Positions 7,600 through 14,610 of a stretch of 33,869 nt of DNA are shown here, in pieces. Under the pieces are notes generated by a model. It saw only the letters and a list, made by a program, of their open reading frames with translations. It did not search any database and was not told the origin of the DNA. The stretch's first letter is position 1, and each line of letters opens with the position of its first letter. The DNA comes from Pseudalkalibacillus decolorationis (GTDB lineage: Bacteria; Bacillota; Bacilli; Bacillales; Fictibacillaceae). Both the position numbers and the translations under genes were made by a program. The DNA lies in assembly GCF_024609785.1 (NCBI RefSeq), contig NZ_JANHJQ010000041.1:1-33869 (forward strand), read 5' to 3'.

Positions 7600-8883
7600 A
7601 TGAAAAATAAAACTATTGGGTTATTTGAAGGAATAGCCTTATACATCGCTGCTATTTTAGGATCGGGTGTTCTTTTTTTATCTGGTGTAACTGCTTCAAT
7701 AGCGGGTCCTGCTTCGATAATATCATGGGTAATAGTCATTGGAATTAGTTTTCCTTTAGCTTACTCATTCGCTTGTTTAGCTCGTAAATATCCAGATTCT
7801 GGTGGGGCAGCAACGTTCGTGAGAAAGTCCTTTGGTAACCATTTAGGTAATATCGTTGGTTGGTTTTATTTTGTTACAGCAGCAGTGGGCCAAACTATAG
7901 TCTCCCTTACTGGTGCGTATTATCTGTGTGGGTCCATTAATATATTACAAGGCCAAACTGTACCGGTGGCTATTTTCATTTTAATTATAGCGGGATTTTC
8001 AAATTACTTTGGAGTTCAAATGAGTGGTAAGTTGGCCTTACTTTTAAGTTCTTGTTTGCTTTTGCTATTACTTTTGACAGTGACTTTTACATTTTCAAGT
8101 ATACAGTGGGAAAATTTCACACCTTTTTTCTCACACGGTTGGAGTTCAATAGGTACGGCGTCTACTATGATTTTCTGGTCCTTTTTTGGCTGGGAGGCCA
8201 TATGTAGTTTAGCTAATAATTTTAAAAGACCGGAAAGAGATATTGTTAAAAGCACATTAATTAGTGCAATTATCATTGGGGTTTTATTTCTAGCTTTGAG
8301 CTTTGTCACTATTGGAACCGCTACTTTCGGTAGTGAAGAAAGTAATTTATCCCCTATCGGTGTAATGATGAATGATACAATTGGATTAGGAGCAAAAGTC
8401 TTAACAGGAATACTGGCATTTATAATATGTACTGGTACTGCTAATGCTTTTGTGGCCAGCTTGACTCAGCTTGGTTATTCATTGAGTAGAGATGGTGCCT
8501 TTCCGAAATATTTTTCAGTTTTGCATCATTCTACAGAAATGCCAAGGAGAATGGTCGTATTTGTTATATTATTTGCCGTTATGGGTGTTTTAATAACTTC
8601 GGTACTCTCTCTAACCTTTAATGATATCTTATTTATTCCTACATCATTAGGTATTCTAGTTTATATATTGTCAATGGCTGCAGGTGTGAAATTATTCAAT
8701 AGATACGTATTATCTTGGTGGTGTTCCTTAATTTCATTAGTACTATGTATTCTTATGCTTCCATTTTTTAAACTTTATATAACCGTTCCTTTAATTGTAA
8801 CCATTCTTTATATAATATATATGAGCATCGGTAAGAAAATAAATAAATATGAAAGGTCACTTTCACATGAAGTTAAAAACTGA
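7600..8883 (+). CDS. APC family amino acid permease/exporter
   Basis: A 427-residue integral membrane protein with about 12 hydrophobic segments. The N-terminus GLFEGIALYIAAILGSGVLF carries the APC consensus GSG in TM1, where amino acid backbones bind. The overall pattern resembles YjeH-type amino acid efflux members of the APC superfamily, but direction and substrate are inference. The start is supported by GAAGGTG 8 nt before the ATG. The 3' end overlaps adaA by 17 nt, so the two are co-translated. Codon use is AT-rich compared with the core genes further right, which suggests acquisition. Confidence 0.85.
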   Translation: MKNKTIGLFEGIALYIAAILGSGVLFLSGVTASIAGPASIISWVIVIGISFPLAYSFACLARKYPDSGGAATFVRKSFGNHLGNIVGWFYFVTAAVGQTIVSLTGAYYLCGSINILQGQTVPVAIFILIIAGFSNYFGVQMSGKLALLLSSCLLLLLLLTVTFTFSSIQWENFTPFFSHGWSSIGTASTMIFWSFFGWEAICSLANNFKRPERDIVKSTLISAIIIGVLFLALSFVTIGTATFGSEESNLSPIGVMMNDTIGLGAKVLTGILAFIICTGTANAFVASLTQLGYSLSRDGAFPKYFSVLHHSTEMPRRMVVFVILFAVMGVLITSVLSLTFNDILFIPTSLGILVYILSMAAGVKLFNRYVLSWWCSLISLVLCILMLPFFKLYITVPLIVTILYIIYMSIGKKINKYERSLSHEVKN

Positions 8884-9439
8884 ATTATCACATGATGATA
8901 TGTGGAAAGCAATAATTACATGTGACTCAACTTATGATGGTAAATTTTTTTACGGAGTAAGTACTACCGGTATTTTTTGCAGACCATCTTGCAAGTCAAA
9001 AAACCCTAAATATGATAATGTTTCATTCTTTTATAATTCAAATGAAGCAATACATGAAGGATATCGTCCTTGCAAAAGATGTCAATCTGATTTGAATCAA
9101 GAAACTTACCATCCAGCTGAAGAAATAGTTAAAAACACGAAACTATTTTTGGAGCAAAATTACAAACGAAATTTTAAACTCGATGAGTTATCTTTAATAA
9201 TGGGAGTAAGTGGTTTTTATTTAAATCGGATTTTCAAAGATCAAACGGGGTTAACGCCTCGCATTTTTTTAGAAACATTGAAAATTAAATGTGCAAAGGA
9301 ATTATTATTAAAAACTTCTTTAAGTGTCACTGAAATTTGTTATCAAGTTGGTTTTAAAAGCCTTTCAAACTTTTATATTGTGTTTAAAAAAAACATTGGG
9401 GTTACCCCGAACAAGTTTCGAAAGGGTTTTGATGATTGA
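8867..9439 (+). CDS. adaA: AdaA: methylphosphotriester-DNA methyltransferase / AraC-type activator
   Basis: Senses alkylated DNA by accepting a methyl group from the phosphate backbone on a zinc-bound cysteine, then activates repair genes. The Ada zinc domain is complete: FYGVSTTGIFCRPSCKSK and CKRC supply all four cysteines. It is followed from about residue 85 by a two-HTH AraC domain ending VTPNKF. At 190 residues it matches AdaA proteins that lack the O6-methylguanine methyltransferase domain. The ATG at 8867 is preferred over one at 8849 because AAAGG sits 10 nt upstream. It overlaps the permease gene; neither adaB nor alkA is adjacent. Confidence 0.93.
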   Translation: MKLKTELSHDDMWKAIITCDSTYDGKFFYGVSTTGIFCRPSCKSKNPKYDNVSFFYNSNEAIHEGYRPCKRCQSDLNQETYHPAEEIVKNTKLFLEQNYKRNFKLDELSLIMGVSGFYLNRIFKDQTGLTPRIFLETLKIKCAKELLLKTSLSVTEICYQVGFKSLSNFYIVFKKNIGVTPNKFRKGFDD

Positions 9440-9477
9440 TGTGCATCTTTGTTAATAGATCTAAAAAACTTAAATAC

Positions 9478-9510
9478 AAAAGGGGATGAATTTTAAGGTC
9501 ATCCCCTTTA
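9478..9510. terminator. Bidirectional terminator between adaA and the ECF operon
   Basis: AAAGGGGATGA and TCATCCCCTTT pair perfectly around a 9-nt loop. The A/T flanks serve both converging transcripts. Confidence 0.85.
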
Positions 9511-9525
9511 TATATTCTCTCACTA

Positions 9526-10398
9526 TTACTGAATTGGCATCCAAGACACGGTCCAAACACCGTCTTTATTTTTAATTAATCGAAAGGATGTAATGTCATT
9601 ATCTTTTCCCCAGTTTATAAGTGCGTAGTCTAACCATTTGGGGTCAGGCTCATGATAAATCGTTTGTTTGAAACTTTCAATCTTGCTAAAACGTGTAATT
9701 TTACGCTCAATGGTATTTACAATAGCAGAATCCTTGGAAGTGTCATCCAAATATGCTTGCTTGGAAGGAGTTCCATAACGTACGTCCTGTATGAACAAAT
9801 CATGCTGGGTTCCATATTCTCCTTGTTGTGAAGCGTGATAGTATAATTGCATTACTTCGAATGGATTTAGATCAGCTAGCGCACCCTGATCATGGCTTTC
9901 GCTAAAGGTTTCATAAACATTCAAAAGTTTGTCGTTTAATGGAAGCATAGGGCCTTCAAATGTTTTTTTATCAATAACATTCGCAGATTGGTCTAGTGCA
10001 AATGTTTCATTTTTGGCTTGTGAATTCGATTCAGCTTTTGGACCAATCGACTTGTCAGTATCTGTATGCTTTTCAAGAAGGGTAGCTTTGTTAGACGAGT
10101 CATCCTTCAACGCCGTATTTTGATCTCCAGAAGAGTTACCCCCGCCACCGGCACTTTCCATGGAGGATGGTTTTCTAGATGATTCGCTCATTATAAACTG
10201 TGTAGCAAAGATAATAAGAATCAGACAAGCTGCCACACTCGCAATGGCTTTCCATTTGGCGCTGAAAGGACGATTAGATTGCTTTCGTCTTTTAGCGATT
10301 GTTTGGCGAATTTTCGTCCGTTGCTCCTCTGTGAATTTTGGTTCTTCAGAGATCATTCGATTCATTGTCTGTTTCAGTTCTTTAAGTTGTTCTTCCAT
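9526..10398 (-). CDS. Probable membrane anti-sigma factor of the ECF sigma factor
   Basis: A 290-residue protein with a charged cytoplasmic N-terminus (residues 1-48), one membrane helix (about 49-70, WKAIASVAACLILIIFATQF) and a ~220-residue outer part rich in Ser, Gly, Lys and Asp. The 17-nt overlap with the ECF sigma gene and this topology are typical of cognate anti-sigma factors. No zinc HxxxCxxC motif is seen, and the outer domain is not recognised. A GGGGCC-type ribosome binding site precedes the ATG. Role inferred from context. Confidence 0.75.
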   Translation of the reverse strand: MEEQLKELKQTMNRMISEEPKFTEEQRTKIRQTIAKRRKQSNRPFSAKWKAIASVAACLILIIFATQFIMSESSRKPSSMESAGGGGNSSGDQNTALKDDSSNKATLLEKHTDTDKSIGPKAESNSQAKNETFALDQSANVIDKKTFEGPMLPLNDKLLNVYETFSESHDQGALADLNPFEVMQLYYHASQQGEYGTQHDLFIQDVRYGTPSKQAYLDDTSKDSAIVNTIERKITRFSKIESFKQTIYHEPDPKWLDYALINWGKDNDITSFRLIKNKDGVWTVSWMPIQ

Positions 10399-10972
10399 CG
10401 TCGAGGCCCCTTTCCGATGTAATAATTTCCTTTAAGAGTTGCCTTCCGCGATGCAACCTTGTTTTTACAGTTGATTCGTTCAAGAGAAGCATTAAGCATA
10501 TATCGTTCACAGCCAATTCCTCAAAGTAATAGAGAAGCATCACTTCACGATATTTGATCGGTAAGGTAAGGACTTGGCTTGCTAATTCTTTTTTTTCATC
10601 ACGGGCGATAAGGTCTAGTTCAATGGTTGATTTTTCGCCTTTTATCCATTTTGAAATTTTGTCAGTAAATTGAAGGTTTCGATAAGACCAGCTTCTTAAA
10701 TGATCATGACTCCGGTTGATTGTAATTCGATAGATCCATGTCTTCACTGAAGATTCACCTCGAAAACAATCCAGCTTTGTATAGCAGGTTACAAACACTT
10801 CCTGAACAATATCCTCAGCCTTACCCCAATCTTTAACATAGGTATAGGCAAGGCGTATTAGCTTTTCGCCGTATTGGTTCATCATATGCTCAATAACCTC
10901 ATCTTTTGGGTAACGACCAATGATGTTATCGATTTGTACCTTCGAACCCTGTTTTGGTTGATAGCCTTCCAA
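10382..10972 (-). CDS. ECF (extracytoplasmic function) RNA polymerase sigma factor
   Basis: A sigma-70 family protein with regions 2 and 4 only. Region 2 includes LIRLAYTYVKDWGKAEDIVQ and WIYRITINRSHDHLRS; region 4 includes LPIKYREVMLLYYFEELAVN and STVKTRLHRGR. Start choice: an ATG at 10999 exists in frame, but the predicted transcript would begin only a few nt before it. A consensus AAGGAGGT (complement of 10980-10987) sits 7 nt before TTG 10972, so TTG is taken and gives 196 residues. The autoregulatory promoter is directly upstream. It probably answers envelope stress; B. subtilis SigX, SigV and SigM are the nearest functional models. Confidence 0.92.
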   Translation of the reverse strand: MEGYQPKQGSKVQIDNIIGRYPKDEVIEHMMNQYGEKLIRLAYTYVKDWGKAEDIVQEVFVTCYTKLDCFRGESSVKTWIYRITINRSHDHLRSWSYRNLQFTDKISKWIKGEKSTIELDLIARDEKKELASQVLTLPIKYREVMLLYYFEELAVNDICLMLLLNESTVKTRLHRGRQLLKEIITSERGLDDGRTT

Positions 10973-11009
10973 TCTACTGACCTCCTTATCGAACCGCATC
11001 TATATATTT

Positions 11010-11036
11010 GACGTACCAGCACCCAAATCCGTTTCA
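11010..11036 (-). promoter_or_regulatory. ECF-type autoregulatory promoter of the sigma/anti-sigma operon
   Basis: On the minus strand: -35 TGAAAC (complement of 11031-11036), 17-nt spacer, -10 CGTC (complement of 11010-11013). This is the classic AAC...CGT architecture of Bacillus ECF promoters, placed about 38 nt before the TTG start. Confidence 0.8.
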
Positions 11037-11190
11037 TAATTAAAAAGGATGTATATAAGCGAACGAGATATTAGACGCCTATGTAGTTAATATTGGATCA
11101 ATTTAGTGATTTTCCTTTATGATTGTATTTGAACGGTGTAAACTTTCCTTTAGATGAATGTATTTCTAAAGGACGAGGAGTGCAATTGAA

Positions 11191-11706
11191 ATGTCAGCTA
11201 CACAAACGCGAGAAAGATGTAAGTGGTGTGAAGAAGATCCGCTATTGATTCAGTATCATGATGAAGAGTGGGGGGAGCGGGTTACAGATGATGACCTTCT
11301 GTTCGAAGCATTGACATTAGAAATATTCCAAGCAGGGTTAAGCTGGAGAACGATTCTGCATAAGCGTGAAAATTTTCGTAATGCATTCGAAGGGTTAGAG
11401 ATTGCCCGTGTTGCGGATTTTGGGCCTGATAAGGTGGAGGAGCTTTTGCAGGATAAAGGGATCGTCCGGCATCGTCGTAAAATTGAAGCAACAATTGAGA
11501 ATGCCAAAACAGCTCAAAGTCTCATAAAGCGGGAGGGGAGTCTATCGCATTTTTTTACATCCTTACCGGAGGCGAAAATAGATAAACAAAAGATAATCAA
11601 GAAGACATTCCGTCACGTTGGGTTGACGACTGCGGAAAGCTTTTTACAAGCAGCAGGGTTTATTGGAATTGACCATGACCATACATGTTATTTATATAAA
11701 AGATAA
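11191..11706 (+). CDS. tag: DNA-3-methyladenine glycosylase I
   Basis: Base-excision repair enzyme that removes 3-methyladenine. The N-terminus RCKWCEEDPLLIQYHDEEWG matches the Tag signature, with zinc ligands Cys and His. QAGLSWRTILHKRENFRNAF and GIVRHRRKIEA are also diagnostic, and the C-terminal DHDHTC supplies the remaining His/Cys zinc ligands. At 171 residues it is slightly shorter than E. coli Tag because of a trimmed loop before the last helix. A GAGGAG ribosome binding site precedes the ATG. Single gene. It lies 2 kb from adaA, with the ECF operon in between. Confidence 0.94.
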   Translation: MSATQTRERCKWCEEDPLLIQYHDEEWGERVTDDDLLFEALTLEIFQAGLSWRTILHKRENFRNAFEGLEIARVADFGPDKVEELLQDKGIVRHRRKIEATIENAKTAQSLIKREGSLSHFFTSLPEAKIDKQKIIKKTFRHVGLTTAESFLQAAGFIGIDHDHTCYLYKR

Positions 11707-11737
11707 TTAATAGGTAAATGTAATTAAAAAGAACAAT

Positions 11738-11769
11738 AAAAAAGGAAGGCGCGATGCCTTCCTTTTTTA
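11738..11769. terminator. Bidirectional terminator between tag and the repeat-peptide gene
   Basis: AAAAAAGGAAGGC-GCGAT-GCCTTCCTTTTTT: a perfect 13-bp stem with a 5-nt loop, U-tailed in both directions. It ends seven bases before the stop codon of the repeat peptide gene. Confidence 0.92.
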
Positions 11770-11775
11770 TGCTAT

Positions 11776-12141
11776 TTAGGTACTAGGACTCGCAGGAGGA
11801 TTCTCATCGTAAGCAACCAATTTAGGACTCGCAGGAGGATTCTCATCGTAAGCGATCAATTTAGGGCCCGCAGGAGGATTCTCATCGTAAGCAACCAATT
11901 TAGGACTCGCAGGAGGATTCTCATCGTAAGCGATCAATTTAGGGCCCGCAGGAGGATTCTCATCGTAAGCGATCAATTTAGGACTCGCAGGAGGATTCTC
12001 ATCATAAGCGCCTAATTTAGGACTCGCAGGAGGATTCTCATCATAGGCATTATAATTAGAATTTCCAATAAGAAGTATACCACCAAAAAGTATTATGCCA
12101 ATTGAAACTGACCAAAGTATAGAAGATAAATTTTTTTTCAA
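11776..12141 (-). CDS. Exported tandem-repeat peptide precursor (putative multi-copy pheromone)
   Basis: A 121-residue protein. Residues 1-31 are a signal-like segment: MKKNLSS, then the hydrophobic ILWSVSIGIILFGGILLIG, then NSNYN. The rest is seven head-to-tail copies of a 13-residue unit, AYDENPPA(S/G)PKL(I/V/G), the last ending ASPST. No globular domain is present. It starts 15 nt after the stop of the HTH/TPR regulator and is surely co-transcribed. That arrangement is the one of RRNPP receptors and their peptide genes (Rap-Phr, NprR-NprX, PlcR-PapR). TTG 12141 is preferred (AAAGGG 10 nt upstream) over GTG 12150, which is too close to that site. Known Phr-type precursors usually carry one copy; the polyprotein form suggests several signal peptides per precursor. 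The pheromone role is inference. Confidence 0.8.
   Translation of the reverse strand: MKKNLSSILWSVSIGIILFGGILLIGNSNYNAYDENPPASPKLGAYDENPPASPKLIAYDENPPAGPKLIAYDENPPASPKLVAYDENPPAGPKLIAYDENPPASPKLVAYDENPPASPST
11779..12048 (-). repeat. In-frame 39-bp tandem repeat array (seven units)
   Basis: Seven units of 39 bp (the last 36 bp) encode the AYDENPPA unit. The units differ at few positions: Ser/Gly at unit position 9 and Ile/Val/Gly at position 13. The four middle units form a perfect 78-bp tandem duplication (11813-11890 = 11891-11968), a sign of recent expansion by slippage or unequal crossing-over. The AYDENPPA core is invariant in every unit. Confidence 0.97.
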
Positions 12142-12156
12142 ACCACACACACCCTT

Positions 12157-13413
12157 TTAAACAAATTTTTTATTAGTCTCTAATGCCAATTTTAAATATT
12201 CACTTGAATTTTTATATTGTGAATTATCATAATAGTAGTCAGCCAATAGAGCTGAGTATTCACTTACAAGTTCTGAAATATTCTTTTCTTGGAAGTAAGG
12301 AATTGCAATCTTTTTTAGGTAAATTTCAAATTCTTTATTATAGAATTTCTTAATTCTATATTTAAGTATCTTTGCGTGTATAGAATATTCTTCATTTTTG
12401 TCATGTTTTAATTGTTCTAAGACTTTTTGCAACCACTCGGATGATAACTCGAACTTACCTAAGTTTACATATTCCTTAGCGATTAAATAATAGGTTATAT
12501 ATATATTTGTTACATCATTCTTTTCTTTTATTTTAACGCTTTTTAAGTAATATTGAATTGCTGATTCGGGCTGTCCTTTATTGGAATATACAAAACCTAT
12601 ATTGTGGTAGATCATCCCTAAACTTCTATTATCATTAAAAGATTCTGCAAACTTTAAAGCCTGGTTAAAATGATATTCTGATTGAGAATAATTTTTTATA
12701 CGCCGATTTGAGATACCTAATAATATTTGGCAGTCAGAACTTCTGCTAAAGTGATATTCCTTATCAAAAATTTCGAGTGCTTTGTATCCGTAGGTCATAA
12801 CGGAAGTACTATGGAATAAATAGCTATGGGATAAAGCAATACTATAATAAAATACGCCCACTTCCACCTGATTTAGAGGTGTTTGTTGTAAGTGACTTTC
12901 AGCCTTTTCATAGCCGTATAAAGCCTCAGAATAATTCTTTAAGTAATATTGATAAAGCCCTTTTATGAAGTAAATATAGAAATGAATAGAAGAATCATAT
13001 TGTGTTTCATGTAATTTTCCGATTTTTTCCATAATAATATTAGCTGATTTAATATCACTATTTAATAAGTGATATCTAACCAAAAATAAATCATATCGAG
13101 TAAGTAAAGAAGGGTCTTCAACAAAAGGAAGGTACTCTTTTATTTTCTTGTGGGCTAACTCAGCTTCATCATATTTTCTTACAACCATCAGGTAGTTCCA
13201 CTCATTCAACATACCCAATAAATTGACATCAAGTTGTTTTTCTTCAGGGGATATCCCGAGACGTTCACAGAGCAATTCGATTACGTCATCACTTGATTTG
13301 GCGTCGCCGTTTTCGATTTTACTTAGGTAGGAGACTGAGCATATGCCCTTCGCAAGTTCTTCCTGGGTGAGACCTTTTGTCTTTCTATAATATCTTATTC
13401 GCTGTCCAATCAT
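12157..13413 (-). CDS. RRNPP-type transcriptional regulator (XRE HTH + TPR peptide receptor)
   Basis: A 418-residue cytoplasmic protein. Residues 3-57 are an XRE helix-turn-helix (IRYYRKTKGLTQEELAKGIC, then SYLSKIENGDAKSS). The remainder is all-helical with TPR-like units, clearest at about 147-178, 185-214 and 263-336 (YHNIGFVYSNKGQPESAIQY). Length and layout match NprR-like members of the Rap/NprR/PlcR/PrgX group, which bind re-imported peptides in the TPR groove and change DNA binding. AAAGGGGGG precedes the ATG. The repeat-peptide gene follows 15 nt after the stop. AT-rich composition suggests an accessory locus. Which genes it controls is unknown; its own promoter and the divergent gene are the closest candidates. 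Confidence 0.9.
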   Translation of the reverse strand: MIGQRIRYYRKTKGLTQEELAKGICSVSYLSKIENGDAKSSDDVIELLCERLGISPEEKQLDVNLLGMLNEWNYLMVVRKYDEAELAHKKIKEYLPFVEDPSLLTRYDLFLVRYHLLNSDIKSANIIMEKIGKLHETQYDSSIHFYIYFIKGLYQYYLKNYSEALYGYEKAESHLQQTPLNQVEVGVFYYSIALSHSYLFHSTSVMTYGYKALEIFDKEYHFSRSSDCQILLGISNRRIKNYSQSEYHFNQALKFAESFNDNRSLGMIYHNIGFVYSNKGQPESAIQYYLKSVKIKEKNDVTNIYITYYLIAKEYVNLGKFELSSEWLQKVLEQLKHDKNEEYSIHAKILKYRIKKFYNKEFEIYLKKIAIPYFQEKNISELVSEYSALLADYYYDNSQYKNSSEYLKLALETNKKFV

Positions 13414-13432
13414 AATATCCCCCCTTTACAAC

Positions 13433-13503
13433 TTGGGAAAATTGACCCGAGGAACCCTCAAATAATGTCTATCAAAACTACTAGTTTTCCCAATACAGGA
13501 CCA
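13433..13503. promoter_or_regulatory. Candidate operator: spaced inverted repeat upstream of the regulator
   Basis: TTGGGAAAA (13433-13441) and its exact reverse complement TTTTCCCAA (13495-13503) are centred 62 bp apart, about six helical turns. The near arm is 20 nt before the regulator's start codon. Such spacing fits two regulator dimers or a DNA loop. Function inferred. Confidence 0.4.
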
Positions 13504-13576
13504 TACGTTCCTTTGGTAAACTAAATATAACACAAAAACGAACAGTAAGTTAGGCTTTTTAGCTAGTTTTCCACTT

Positions 13577-13601
13577 ATTATTAGAAAATTTTCATAATAA
13601 T
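13577..13601. promoter_or_regulatory. 25-bp near-perfect palindrome upstream of the divergent gene
   Basis: ATTATTA-GAAAA and TTTTC-A-TAATAAT are complementary over 12 bp with one extra base. The palindrome is 53 nt before the start codon at 13654. It could be an operator or simply AT-rich promoter DNA. Confidence 0.35.
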
Positions 13602-13653
13602 TGTAGTAAGAACGTGCTTATTTTTGATATGACATGAAAGGGAGGACAGCATA

Positions 13654-14445
13654 ATGGGAAAAACGAATAATTTACTTGGTGAAAGGTGTAATGCAAACGA
13701 CCTACTTTATACTTCTGAGGAACTAGAGCAGTCCAACCGTCCAATAAATAGAATTCAAAAAAGAGGTAGTATGACCTATTCAGATCGGAAGGGGCTTCGA
13801 ACCGATGACCTGCAAAACAAATGGTACTATCATCAAATCAATGGAATGAAAAAGTTCGACCTTGTCGGGATGAATCCCCATTCTGGTAACGTTATGAAGA
13901 AGGGTGTTTATGGGACTCCGAACATTTATGAGTTTCCTGATTATATTATCGTTGCCTGTGAAGGTGATGGTGAAACAGGGACTGTTTATCAGTTCTCAAA
14001 GCGAACATTGGAACTTGTTCAAGAATGGGAGCTTGATGGATTCATCTGGGATGTTGAAATGGTGGGACAAACTGTATGTGTTTCAGCCTATGTTGTGGAT
14101 ATTGATACAGCTCGTCTTTACAATTTAAAGGGTCGCTCAATTGATTTTGTTGAACTTGGGACACTTTTTGCACCTGCAGATCTATTAGCTTTCCAAGGCC
14201 ATCTATTCGTATCTGTTTATCCATTAGCAGAGACAAGCCCTAGGAAAATATTACGATTAGATGAGGAATTTGTGATTGATCAAGAATATGAGTTGTCAAT
14301 TTGTCCAAGGTTTCTTTTTGAAAATGGAGACGAAATTTTGATTCAAGAGCTTGATGTGAAGACAGGACGATCAGATCGGTATGCGTCCCTTAATATTCAA
14401 ACTGGGGAAGAGATCGTTTCTAAAAAGGCACCATTGTTAATTTAG
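13654..14445 (+). CDS. Uncharacterised protein, beta-propeller-like
   Basis: 263 residues, not recognised. There is no signal peptide or membrane helix, so it is probably cytoplasmic. From about residue 85 on the protein alternates short beta-like stretches with turns (YEFPDYIIVACEGDGETGTV, FIWDVEMVGQTVCVSAYVVD, LLAFQGHLFVSVYPL), in a spacing that resembles repeats of a WD40/YncE-like propeller; this is a visual impression only. A GGAGG ribosome binding site 9 nt upstream supports the ATG. It is transcribed divergently from the HTH/TPR regulator across a 240-bp region with two inverted repeats, and so could be a target of that regulator. Confidence 0.7.
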   Translation: MGKTNNLLGERCNANDLLYTSEELEQSNRPINRIQKRGSMTYSDRKGLRTDDLQNKWYYHQINGMKKFDLVGMNPHSGNVMKKGVYGTPNIYEFPDYIIVACEGDGETGTVYQFSKRTLELVQEWELDGFIWDVEMVGQTVCVSAYVVDIDTARLYNLKGRSIDFVELGTLFAPADLLAFQGHLFVSVYPLAETSPRKILRLDEEFVIDQEYELSICPRFLFENGDEILIQELDVKTGRSDRYASLNIQTGEEIVSKKAPLLI

Positions 14446-14492
14446 GAGAGATTCATAAAAAAAATGATTGTAGTCCTATAAATTATGCCACG

Positions 14493-14523
14493 AGGGTTGT
14501 CTCCACTGAGGGACAGCCTTTTT
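14493..14523 (+). terminator. Rho-independent terminator
   Basis: AGGGTTGTC pairs with GACAGCCTT around an 11-nt loop, followed by a short T run. It ends the transcript of the gene at 13654-14445. Confidence 0.75.
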
Positions 14524-14532
14524 GATAGGTTT

Positions 14533-14567
14533 AGAAAGTATAAAATGTTGTTGCATAGATGTATTGG
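14533..14567 (+). repeat. Decayed head of the AGAAAGTATAAAA repeat
   Basis: AGAAAGTATAAAATGTTGTT followed by GCATAGATGTATTGG aligns with the head of the copy at 31261-31418 (AGAAAGTAGAAAATTCTGCT, GCATCGATGCAATG). The rest of the element is absent or too diverged to see. Confidence 0.4.
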
Positions 14568-14610
14568 TAAGGGGTTTATAGAGAAGTTGTATAGGAGAAG
14601 GGGGGGTTAA

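Noticed and set aside
11779-12048. CRISPR array
   Set aside because: The 39-bp units are contiguous without unique spacers, in frame, and preceded by a signal peptide; there are no cas genes.
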